Below, piece by piece: positions 1-5,776 of a DNA stretch of 7,686 nucleotides. Every line of letters begins with the position of its first letter. The stretch's first letter is position 1. The notes beneath the pieces are model-generated. The model saw nothing but the letters and a program-made list of their open reading frames with translations. It did no database searches and had not been told where the DNA came from. A program made the position numbers and the translations under genes. The stretch spans positions 27,129-34,814 of the forward strand of contig DNPN01000007.1 in the NCBI GenBank assembly GCA_003501385.1, in the 5' to 3' direction. Source of the DNA: Rhizobium sp. (GTDB lineage: Bacteria; Pseudomonadota; Alphaproteobacteria; Rhizobiales; Rhizobiaceae).

Positions 1-26
1 ACTTTTCCCTGACAAACTCTAAGGCA

Positions 27-50
27 ACAATCGGAAAGATATCCGATTGT
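27..50 (-). terminator. Hairpin downstream of gmk, possible terminator
   Basis: A perfect 9-bp inverted repeat (ACAATCGGA at 27-35, TCCGATTGT at 42-50) with a 6-nt loop lies about 40 bp after the gmk stop codon. The position suits the 3' end of the mltG-yicC-gmk transcript. The bases after the stem on the minus strand (TGCCTTAGAG) are not a U-run, so it is not a classical intrinsic terminator. It could be a weak or Rho-assisted terminator, or a 3'-end stabilising hairpin. Apart from this hairpin and a GCATGC palindrome at 56-61, I see nothing in positions 1-89. Confidence 0.4.
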
Positions 51-89
51 CTGCCGCATGCACATAAATCCTTATATTGGTATTGTTTC

Positions 90-752
90 TTAAAGTTCAG
101 GCACTTCCGTCACCAGCTCCTGCACGAAATCAAACATGCCATGACGACGATCACGCCGCAGACGCTCGGCTTTGACAATTGACTGCACGGCATCAAAGGC
201 GGCATTCAAATCATCATTGATGATGACATAATCATACTCTCGCCAATGCTCGATTTCCGCACGCGAATTGTGCAGGCGAGTCTGAATAACCTCTTCCGAA
301 TCTTCGGCACGGCGATGCAGGCGCGATTGAAGCTCGGTCATCGTGGGTGGCAAAATGAAGATGGAGACAACATCCACCGACATCTTCTCCTGCAATTGCT
401 GGGCACCCTGCCAGTCAATGTCAAACAGCATGTCCCTGCCCTCGGACATGGCAACCTCAACCGGCTCGCGCGGCGTGCCATAGAAATTGCCATGCACCTC
501 TGCCCATTCCAGCAGGGCATCCGATGCCCGCAGACGCTCGAATTCGCGCTGGGAGATGAAGTGATAATGCACCCCTTCAATTTCGCTGGGGCGTCTGGCT
601 CGGGTGGTCACACTCACCGACATGCCAATCTGCTTGTCAATATCCATCAGCGTGCGCGCGATGGTGGACTTGCCCGCGCCAGACGGTGAGGAGATGACCA
701 GCATAAGGCCCCGCCTTGCAATGTGAATGCGCTTGGACGCCGTGTTTGTCAT
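90..752 (-). CDS. gmk: Guanylate kinase
   Basis: Converts GMP and ATP to GDP and ADP in the cytoplasm, an essential step of guanine nucleotide supply. The 220-residue product is slightly longer than the usual 205-210 because of an N-terminal extension of about 14 residues. The P-loop SSPSGAGKST is at residues 21-30. GMP-binding elements follow: SVTTRARRP (47-55), HYHF (62-65) and NFYGTP (89-94), then DIDWQGA (111-117). The ATP lid RLHRRAEDSEE is at 144-154 and a conserved NDDL at 179-182. Start ATG 752 has a good GGAG ribosome-binding site 7 nt upstream. That site overlaps the yicC stop codon (the two genes are 4 bp apart), so translation is probably coupled. The family assignment is secure, and no key residue is missing. 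Confidence 0.97.
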   Translation of the reverse strand: MTNTASKRIHIARRGLMLVISSPSGAGKSTIARTLMDIDKQIGMSVSVTTRARRPSEIEGVHYHFISQREFERLRASDALLEWAEVHGNFYGTPREPVEVAMSEGRDMLFDIDWQGAQQLQEKMSVDVVSIFILPPTMTELQSRLHRRAEDSEEVIQTRLHNSRAEIEHWREYDYVIINDDLNAAFDAVQSIVKAERLRRDRRHGMFDFVQELVTEVPEL

Positions 753-756
753 GCCC

Positions 757-1647
757 CTACTCCAAATTTTGAACCTGTTCGCGAAACTGGTCGATGACCA
801 CTTTCAATTCAATGCCTGCGGCGGTCACCGCTGCTGCATTGGATTTAGAGCAAATCGTGTTCGATTCGCGATTAAATTCCTGTGCCAGGAAGTCGAGTTT
901 GCGTCCAACCGGAACGCCTTCTGCCAAAAGCAGCCGTGCTGCTTCCACATGCGCTTTCAGACGATCAATTTCCTCGCGCAAATCTGCCTTGGTGGCCAGC
1001 AACACAGCTTCCGCATAGAGACGATCCCGATCCAATGTGGGTGCTGATGTCATCAGTGCGGCAACTTGCGCATCAAGCTTGCGGGCAATCTCATCGGTGC
1101 TGCGCGACGGGTCCGCCTCAACGGTCAGCGTTAAATCTTCGATTTTCTGCACATGGCTTAAAAGCACCGTCTTCAGCGCTTCGCCTTCGCGTTCACGCAT
1201 ATCAGCCAATGCGGCGACAGCATCATCCAGACCTGCCATAATCGACTTTTGGCGTGCTTCCAACACCTCGGCATCATCTTCGCGCTCGCGAAAATCGACA
1301 AGTCCGCGAATGGACAACAAAACATCAAGGGATAAGGGGCCGTCGGCAACCACGCCTGCGCCCAGTCGCTGTCGCAGCGCCAAAACAGCAGACAGTGCCT
1401 CTTCGTTGATTACCGCGTCCATGCGGCTGTCGCTGGTGGAGAGAGACAATCCCACTTGTAGGTTACCGCGCGACAGGCGACGGCCAATCACCGACTTGAT
1501 CTCGCTCTCAAGACCTTCCATGCCTTGCGGCAAACGCAGGCGGACATCCAGTCCTTTACCATTCACCGAGCGCAACTCCCACACCCAGCGATAGCGGTCA
1601 TAAGACCCTTCGTTACGAGCAAAACCAGTCATGGATTGCAACGTCAT
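757..1647 (-). CDS. yicC: YicC/YloC family protein (putative endoribonuclease)
   Basis: A 296-residue protein of normal family length. The N-terminal YicC_N domain begins with the signature MTGFAR (residues 6-11) and continues with ELRSVNGKGLDVRLRLP (24-40). The C-terminal DUF1732 domain carries the diagnostic GRKLDFLAQEFNRESNTICS stretch (248-267) and ends in REQVQNLE. The middle (about 120-245) is rich in charged helical sequence. E. coli YicC is reported to be an endoribonuclease involved in small-RNA turnover. Transferring that activity here is an inference from homology. Start ATG 1647 is preceded by AAGGAA at about 8 nt and gives the usual MxLQSMTGFAR beginning. It lies 44 bp after mltG and 4 bp before gmk, a pairing with gmk found in many bacteria. 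No signal peptide or membrane segment is present, so it is cytoplasmic. Confidence 0.93.
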   Translation of the reverse strand: MTLQSMTGFARNEGSYDRYRWVWELRSVNGKGLDVRLRLPQGMEGLESEIKSVIGRRLSRGNLQVGLSLSTSDSRMDAVINEEALSAVLALRQRLGAGVVADGPLSLDVLLSIRGLVDFREREDDAEVLEARQKSIMAGLDDAVAALADMREREGEALKTVLLSHVQKIEDLTLTVEADPSRSTDEIARKLDAQVAALMTSAPTLDRDRLYAEAVLLATKADLREEIDRLKAHVEAARLLLAEGVPVGRKLDFLAQEFNRESNTICSKSNAAAVTAAGIELKVVIDQFREQVQNLE

Positions 1648-1691
1648 AAGGCAGGTTCCTTTAATTCATACAACTCTTGCGCGACGCAAAA

Positions 1692-2909
1692 CTACTTTTT
1701 TTTCACCGGCTTGGGAACCTGAGCCGGATCAGCCTCCGGTGGACTGTCCAGATTTTCAGCCGGATCGGCACCGCGATCGGCCTCAAGTTTGCGCCAGCGC
1801 TTCACATTGGCATTGTGTTCATCCAGCGTTGCCGCAAAAGCGTGCCCACCGGTGCCATCGGCGACGAAATAGAGATCATTCGAGCGCCATGGGTTGGCCA
1901 CCGCCTCAAGCGCGGCACGGCCGGGATTAGCAATCGGCCCGGGCGGCAAACCCTTGATGATATAAGTATTGTAGGGCGTCTGCTTCTGCACGTCAGATTG
2001 ATAGATCGGGCGATCAGACGGCTTGCCGTCACCACCGAACAGACCATAGACGATTGTTGGGTCCGACTGCAGGCGCATGCCCTTCTTGAGACGATTGAGA
2101 AAAACGGAGGCGACATGGGCGCGCTCATCATCTTTCCCTGTTTCCTTCTCCACAATCGATGCCAACACCACAAACTGATCTTTTGTTTTCAAAAACAAAT
2201 CAGGCGAGCGCTTTTCCCAAATTTGATCGATCAGTTTTTTCTGAGCGTCCAGCATCTGGTTCACCACGTCCTGACGCTTGGTGCCGCGGGTGAATTTATA
2301 GGTATCGGGACGCAACGACCCTTCCGCTGGCATAGCCTGGGGCAAATCACCTTCCAGCACCGGATCAGCCGCGAGGCGATCAAACATCTGCTTGACGGTT
2401 AAACCTTCCGGTAAAGTCACGGAATAAAGAATGGACTTTCCTGAGCGCAACAGATCCAGAATTTCGCTCATCGACGCACCAGCCTTGATCTCATACTCGC
2501 CAGCTTTCAAACTATCGCCGTTGTTGAGATAGGTGGAACTCATGTAACGAAAAATGCGCCCTTCGGAAATCATGCCGTTGCGCTCAAGATTGCTGGCGAT
2601 TTCCGCAAGGCTTGCGCCATTGCGTACCATGATATTCGCATTGGTCTGCAAAGGACCAGGGGCGTGAAAAGCCGAGACAGCGTAATAGAAGCCAGCGATT
2701 GCCAAAGCACAAGCGAACACGGCCATGGTCATGACGAAGTTCAGGAAGATCACAAACTGATTGCGTGCCGGACGTGAACGCTTGCGCGAGGACGGCACCC
2801 GTTCAGGCTTTTGGTCTTCTGAGGGATATTTCGGGGTCAGTGGAACCGTTGGCAATGGCTCTCCACCACCGCTTGCACCGGTGGTCTCTTGGTCAATGCG
2901 CTCGCTCAC
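1692..2909 (-). CDS. mltG: Endolytic murein transglycosylase MltG
   Basis: Cleaves nascent peptidoglycan glycan strands and is thought to act as a terminase for glycan polymerisation in the inner membrane. Counting from GTG 2909 the protein has 405 residues. A basic, proline-rich cytoplasmic tail (1-50) precedes one transmembrane helix (about 51-77), a LysM-like segment (about 86-160) and the YceG/MltG catalytic domain. The catalytic motif ASIVEKETG is at 250-258, with Glu254 the expected catalytic acid. SDPTIVYGL (282-290) and TPYNTY...GLPPGPIANPG (311-330) are also conserved. GTG 2909 is preferred over the in-frame GTG 2915 because an AGGAG site at 2915-2919 is 5 nt from 2909 but overlaps 2915. 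The C-terminus (about 376-405) is an acidic, proline-rich tail ending in three lysines encoded across an A8 run. This tail is extra relative to E. coli MltG (340 residues). Confidence 0.95.
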   Translation of the reverse strand: MSERIDQETTGASGGGEPLPTVPLTPKYPSEDQKPERVPSSRKRSRPARNQFVIFLNFVMTMAVFACALAIAGFYYAVSAFHAPGPLQTNANIMVRNGASLAEIASNLERNGMISEGRIFRYMSSTYLNNGDSLKAGEYEIKAGASMSEILDLLRSGKSILYSVTLPEGLTVKQMFDRLAADPVLEGDLPQAMPAEGSLRPDTYKFTRGTKRQDVVNQMLDAQKKLIDQIWEKRSPDLFLKTKDQFVVLASIVEKETGKDDERAHVASVFLNRLKKGMRLQSDPTIVYGLFGGDGKPSDRPIYQSDVQKQTPYNTYIIKGLPPGPIANPGRAALEAVANPWRSNDLYFVADGTGGHAFAATLDEHNANVKRWRKLEADRGADPAENLDSPPEADPAQVPKPVKKK

Positions 2910-2914
2910 CGTCA

Positions 2915-2919
2915 CTCCT
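2915..2919 (-). promoter_or_regulatory. mltG ribosome-binding site
   Basis: AGGAG on the minus strand. It ends 5 nt before GTG 2909 and shares its last G with the upstream GTG 2915, so it selects 2909 as the mltG start. Confidence 0.7.
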
Positions 2920-3007
2920 CTTCAATACAGTTCAGCCGCTTGTGGGCAAACATTACGGCAAAAAACAGGTTCAGGGTGAGCAAAGCCAGGCATTCAACAG
3001 GATAAAC

Positions 3008-3034
3008 TGGCGCAAGCGACCAAAGCTTGCGCCA
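3008..3034 (-). terminator. fabF terminator-like hairpin
   Basis: A perfect 10-bp inverted repeat (TGGCGCAAGC at 3008-3017, GCTTGCGCCA at 3025-3034) with a 7-nt loop begins about 10 nt after the fabF stop codon. On the minus strand the stem is followed by GTTTATCC, a short U-rich stretch rather than a long U-run. This is the best terminator candidate in the window and would separate the fab genes from mltG-yicC-gmk, at least partly. The rest of the 135-bp gap to mltG (2910-3044) contains a T6 run near 2970 but no promoter that I can defend. Confidence 0.62.
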
Positions 3035-3044
3035 ATTTCTATAC

Positions 3045-4313
3045 TCAGTCTTCGTAACGGCGCAAGACCAACGAAGCATTGGTGCCGCCAAATCCGAAAG
3101 AATTGGACAGAGCAACACGCACATCACGCTTTTTGGCCTTGTGTGGCACAAGATCAATCGCCGTTTCAACGTCTGGATTATCCAGATTCAACGTTGGCGG
3201 CACGATTCCATCGCGAATCGCCAACGCCGAGAAAATCGCCTCGACAGCGCCTGCGGCACCTAGCAAATGACCAATCGCCGACTTTGTCGAAGACATGGAC
3301 ACTTTTGATGCATGGGCACCAACAAGACGCTCAACCGCACCCAGCTCAATCGTATCAGCCATGGTGGACGTGCCATGGGAGTTGATATAATCGATGTCGC
3401 TCACGTCAAGGCCGGCACGTTGGAGCGCAGCGATCATGCATCGATATGCGCCATCGCCGTCTTCTGCAGGGGCCGTGATGTGGAAAGCATCACCAGACAT
3501 GCCGTAGCCGACCACTTCGGCATAGATCTTGGCTCCACGCGCCTTGGCGTGCTCCAGCTCTTCAAGCACCACAATACCCGCACCTTCACCCATGACGAAA
3601 CCATCACGGTCGCGGTCATAGGGTCGAGATGCCTTTTGCGGCTCATCATTGTATTCCGTGGACAATGCCTTGCAGGCAGCAAAACCTGCAAGTGAAATGC
3701 GGCTGATTGGCGATTCTGCCCCGCCAGCCACCATCACATCTGCATCACCAAAGGCAATCATGCGGCTAGCATCACCAATGGCATGTGAGCCAGTGGAGCA
3801 TGCCGTGACAACCGAGTGGTTGGGTCCGCGCAATTTATGACGAATGGAAACATGGCCGGAAGCCAGATTGATCAATCGTCCGGGAATGAAAAATGGAGAA
3901 ATCCGGCGGGGACCTTTATCGCGCAGCGTATAACCTGCCTCGACAATGCCCTCAATTCCGCCGATGCCTGAACCAATCAATACGCCAGTTGCAACCTGAT
4001 CCGCCATGGTCTCAGGCTTCCAGCCTGAGTCCGCCATCGCCATCTCGGCTGCTGCAATTGCATAAATAATAAATGGATCGACCTTGCGCTGTTCCTTGGG
4101 TTCAACCCAATCATCGGCATTGAATGTACCGTTTGAACCATCGCCAAAAGGAATGCGACATGCAATCTTGGCAGGCAGATCGTCGACTTCAAATTCTGTT
4201 ACCCTCCGCGCAGCATTTTCTCCAGCCAGAAGCCGCGCCCAGCTTGCTTCCGTACCACAGCCAAGAGGAGATACCATGCCGGTACCGGTGACAACGACAC
4301 GTCTTATTCGCAC
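3045..4313 (-). CDS. fabF: 3-oxoacyl-ACP synthase II (FabF)
   Basis: Decarboxylative Claisen condensation of malonyl-ACP with acyl-ACP, the elongation step of type II fatty-acid synthesis. Numbered from GTG 4313 the protein has 422 residues, close to the family norm. The N-terminal RRVVVTGTGMVSPLG is typical. The nucleophile is Cys172 in TACSTG; the active-site histidines are His313 (NSHGTST) and His349 (GHLLGAAG), with Lys344 in STKSAIGH. The glycine-rich SNSFGFGGTNAS lies at 403-414. The 5' end has two options. ATG 4328 gives five extra residues but has no visible ribosome-binding site. GTG 4313 has GGGG 5 nt upstream within GGGGTGA and gives the usual MxRRVVVTGTG start, so I prefer it. A 195-bp gap containing a large hairpin separates the gene from acpP. 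Confidence 0.96.
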   Translation of the reverse strand: MRIRRVVVTGTGMVSPLGCGTEASWARLLAGENAARRVTEFEVDDLPAKIACRIPFGDGSNGTFNADDWVEPKEQRKVDPFIIYAIAAAEMAMADSGWKPETMADQVATGVLIGSGIGGIEGIVEAGYTLRDKGPRRISPFFIPGRLINLASGHVSIRHKLRGPNHSVVTACSTGSHAIGDASRMIAFGDADVMVAGGAESPISRISLAGFAACKALSTEYNDEPQKASRPYDRDRDGFVMGEGAGIVVLEELEHAKARGAKIYAEVVGYGMSGDAFHITAPAEDGDGAYRCMIAALQRAGLDVSDIDYINSHGTSTMADTIELGAVERLVGAHASKVSMSSTKSAIGHLLGAAGAVEAIFSALAIRDGIVPPTLNLDNPDVETAIDLVPHKAKKRDVRVALSNSFGFGGTNASLVLRRYED

Positions 4314-4315
4314 GT

Positions 4316-4322
4316 TCACCCC
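4316..4322 (-). promoter_or_regulatory. fabF ribosome-binding site
   Basis: GGGGTGA on the minus strand differs by one base from GAGGTGA of the ideal anti-16S complement, and its G4 core is 5 nt from GTG 4313. ATG 4328 is preceded by CTGACTT, which has no such complementarity, so this site favours the shorter FabF. Confidence 0.5.
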
Positions 4323-4345
4323 ACTCATAAGTCAGATGCTACTTT

Positions 4346-4351
4346 ATAATA
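4346..4351 (-). promoter_or_regulatory. Possible fabF -10 element
   Basis: TATTAT on the minus strand (five of six to TATAAT) lies 32 bp upstream of GTG 4313. No good -35 hexamer is found 16-18 bp upstream. The region between the acpP 3' hairpin and fabF is locally AT-rich. This is a weak candidate for an independent fabF promoter. Confidence 0.22.
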
Positions 4352-4456
4352 TGGCCACCCGAGCCAACGAAGGCCGAGAACCATGCAGCGGATCAATATT
4401 TTTGGAAAACCACGAAACAGCCATCAAACTGCGCGCAGCCAATAAATACAAACTGG

Positions 4457-4506
4457 TTAAGGTGCTCTGGAGCGGTTTAGACCCGCGCCAGAGCTGCTGA
4501 CCTTAA
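4457..4506 (-). terminator. Large hairpin in the acpP 3' UTR (terminator or stabiliser)
   Basis: Starting 2 nt after the acpP stop, the transcript can fold into a nested stem. The outer arms are TTAAGGT/ACCTTAA (7 bp), the middle arms GCTCTGG/CCAGAGC (7 bp) and the inner arms GCGG/CCGC, with a 7-nt loop. A 5-nt bulge and one mismatch interrupt it. The tract after the stem (CCAGTTTGTATTTATT) is moderately U-rich but has no immediate U-run. It probably ends or attenuates most acpP transcription, or protects the acpP 3' end. Either would fit a carrier protein made in excess over FabF. Confidence 0.55.
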
Positions 4507-4508
4507 GA

Positions 4509-4745
4509 TCAAGCCTGAGCTTTTTCGATGAACTTCACCGCATCACCAACGGTGAGGATGGAGTCAGCGGCATCGTCAGGAATTTCAACGCCGAATTCTT
4601 CTTCAAACGCCATGACGAGTTCGACTGTGTCGAGCGAATCTGCACCCAGATCATCGATGAAGCTTGCGCCTTCAACAACCTTTTCGGCTTCAACGCCCAG
4701 ATGATCAATAACAATTTTCTTTACGCGTTCTGCGATATCGCTCAT
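4509..4745 (-). CDS. acpP: Acyl carrier protein
   Basis: The soluble carrier of growing acyl chains in fatty-acid synthesis, modified with 4'-phosphopantetheine. The protein has 78 residues, is strongly acidic and has the four-helix ACP pattern. The modified serine is Ser37 in the GADSLDTVEL motif (34-43), and FEEEFGVEIPDD (49-60) forms the typical acidic recognition helix. ATG 4745 is chosen because GAGGA at 4753-4757 lies 7 nt upstream and the product begins MSDIAERVKK, as in rhizobial AcpP. An in-frame ATG at 4769 would add eight residues and has no ribosome-binding site. The gene lies between fabG and fabF, as in most bacteria. It has long flanking regions with inverted repeats on both sides, which suggests its own transcript or processing. 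Confidence 0.97.
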   Translation of the reverse strand: MSDIAERVKKIVIDHLGVEAEKVVEGASFIDDLGADSLDTVELVMAFEEEFGVEIPDDAADSILTVGDAVKFIEKAQA

Positions 4746-4752
4746 GTCGGTT

Positions 4753-4757
4753 TCCTC
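4753..4757 (-). promoter_or_regulatory. acpP ribosome-binding site
   Basis: GAGGA on the minus strand, 7 nt from ATG 4745. It decides against the longer frame from ATG 4769, which is preceded by TTTCTTGTT. Confidence 0.75.
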
Positions 4758-4774
4758 GACCTCTATCATAACAA

Positions 4775-4793
4775 GAAAGTCGTTCTGACTTTC
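4775..4793 (-). promoter_or_regulatory. Hairpin in the acpP 5' leader
   Basis: A perfect 7-bp inverted repeat (GAAAGTC at 4775-4781, GACTTTC at 4787-4793) with a 5-nt loop sits about 30 nt upstream of the acpP start and 17 nt upstream of its ribosome-binding site. It could be a 5' mRNA-stabilising hairpin or a dyad operator. The function is not known from sequence. Confidence 0.4.
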
Positions 4794-4835
4794 CTACCCT
4801 GTGTTAACCAGCGAGTTTCAAGCCCTCTGGCAATT

Positions 4836-4875
4836 CCGTTGAGCCTGCTGATGCAGACCCCAACCTTGTCAACGG
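4836..4875 (-). promoter_or_regulatory. Dyad and consensus -35 hexamer upstream of acpP
   Basis: A 7-bp inverted repeat (CCGTTGA at 4836-4842, TCAACGG at 4869-4875) encloses a second small dyad (CTGC-TGAT-GCAG at 4845-4856). The right arm contains part of a perfect TTGACA on the minus strand (4867-4872), a candidate acpP -35 box. The hexamer 17 bp on (AGCAGG) is a poor -10, so the promoter is unproven. It lies in the 266-bp fabG-acpP gap (4746-5011), which holds no credible coding sequence. Confidence 0.3.
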
Positions 4876-5011
4876 CTTGGCAATGGCCTTCCGCTTCCGA
4901 TATAACTGCTCACAGTCCCCGCCCGCTTAACATGGTTTAAGCCTGCCGGAAAGCCTGAAAATTCAAGACTTCCTTTTGTTCCTCAACCAATTGACGGAGC
5001 TGGAGCCGTCC

Positions 5012-5749
5012 TCAGATCATCGCCATCCCGCCATTCACATGTAGTGTCTGGCCTGTGACGTACGCACTTTCCGAGGACGCCAGATAGAGAACGGCGGAAG
5101 CAATTTCTGCTCCGGTTCCCATCCGCTTCATAGGGATAGCTCCCATGATGCCTTCTTTTTGCTTATCGTTGAGCTTACCCGTCATCGCGCTTTCAATAAA
5201 GCCCGGCGCGACGCAGTTCACTGTCACGTTGCGCGGCGCGATTTCCTGCGCCAGCGCCTTGCTAAAGCCGATCATGCCAGCTTTTGAAGCGCAGTAATTC
5301 ACCTGACCGGCATTGCCCGTCACACCCACAATCGAGGTGATGTTAATGATGCGGCCATAGCGACGGCGCATCATCGGATGGGTCAGTTCCTTGGTCAGCG
5401 CAAAAACGGCACTGAGATTGACTTCCAGAACATTGTCCCAATCGGCATCGGACATGCGCACGAACAAGCCGTCCTTGGTAATTCCGGCGTTGTTCACCAG
5501 AATGTCAACGCCCTCCAGCTCGGCCTCGGCTTTGACGCCCAGAGCTTTTACGGCTTCGCGGTCAGAGAGGTTGGCCGGGAAAATCTTCACCCGATCACCA
5601 AGCTCAGTTGCCAACGCTTCCAGCTTTTCAACGCGGGTGCCATGCAGGCCAACGATTGCGCCCTGCGCATGCAGAACACGGGCGATTTCCTCGCCAATCC
5701 CGCCTGTTGCGCCCGTCACCAGGGCCTTGCGGCCGGTCAAGTCAAACAT
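5012..5749 (-). CDS. fabG: 3-oxoacyl-ACP reductase (FabG)
   Basis: NADPH-dependent reduction of 3-oxoacyl-ACP to 3-hydroxyacyl-ACP, the first reductive step of fatty-acid elongation. It is a classical short-chain dehydrogenase of 245 residues (E. coli FabG has 244). The Rossmann glycine motif TGATGGIG is at 12-19 and NNAG at 86-89. The catalytic tetrad is Asn111, Ser139, Tyr152 and Lys156 (YCASK). APGFIESAMT (181-190) and the C-terminal VTGQTLHVNGGMAMI are typical of FabG. ATG 5749 is the start, since AAGGA at 5758-5762 is 8 nt upstream. The in-frame ATG at 5758 touches that site and adds only MYK. It follows fabD by 27 bp and is almost certainly co-transcribed with it. Confidence 0.97.
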   Translation of the reverse strand: MFDLTGRKALVTGATGGIGEEIARVLHAQGAIVGLHGTRVEKLEALATELGDRVKIFPANLSDREAVKALGVKAEAELEGVDILVNNAGITKDGLFVRMSDADWDNVLEVNLSAVFALTKELTHPMMRRRYGRIINITSIVGVTGNAGQVNYCASKAGMIGFSKALAQEIAPRNVTVNCVAPGFIESAMTGKLNDKQKEGIMGAIPMKRMGTGAEIASAVLYLASSESAYVTGQTLHVNGGMAMI

Positions 5750-5757
5750 CTTATACA

Positions 5758-5762
5758 TCCTT
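5758..5762 (-). promoter_or_regulatory. fabG ribosome-binding site
   Basis: AAGGA on the minus strand in the 27-bp fabD-fabG gap, 8 nt from ATG 5749. It overlaps the A of the upstream in-frame ATG (5758), which therefore cannot use it. Confidence 0.75.
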
Positions 5763-5776
5763 ATGAAAAGTGCTTA

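Noticed and set aside
1677..1689. TTGCG-CGA-CGCAA mini-hairpin between mltG and yicC.
   Set aside because: A 5-bp stem with a triloop and no U-run, in a short 44-bp intra-operon gap. Not convincing as a terminator.
1677..2402. Open frame of 241 codons on the plus strand, opposite mltG.
   Set aside because: Antisense to a conserved catalytic domain, with no ribosome-binding site or family likeness. Treated as a shadow.
4084..4500. Plus-strand open frame of 138 codons crossing the acpP-fabF gap.
   Set aside because: Its first part is antisense to fabF and the rest crosses the hairpin region. Composition and motifs do not look like a protein.
4701..4940. Plus-strand frame of 79 codons in the fabG-acpP gap.
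   Set aside because: It starts inside acpP on the other strand, lacks a ribosome-binding site and has no recognisable motif. The gap is better explained as a regulatory leader.
4993..5010. GACGG-8-CCGTC inverted repeat just after the fabG stop, considered as a fabG terminator.
   Set aside because: Only 5-bp arms, with no U-rich tract following on the minus strand. Too weak to call.
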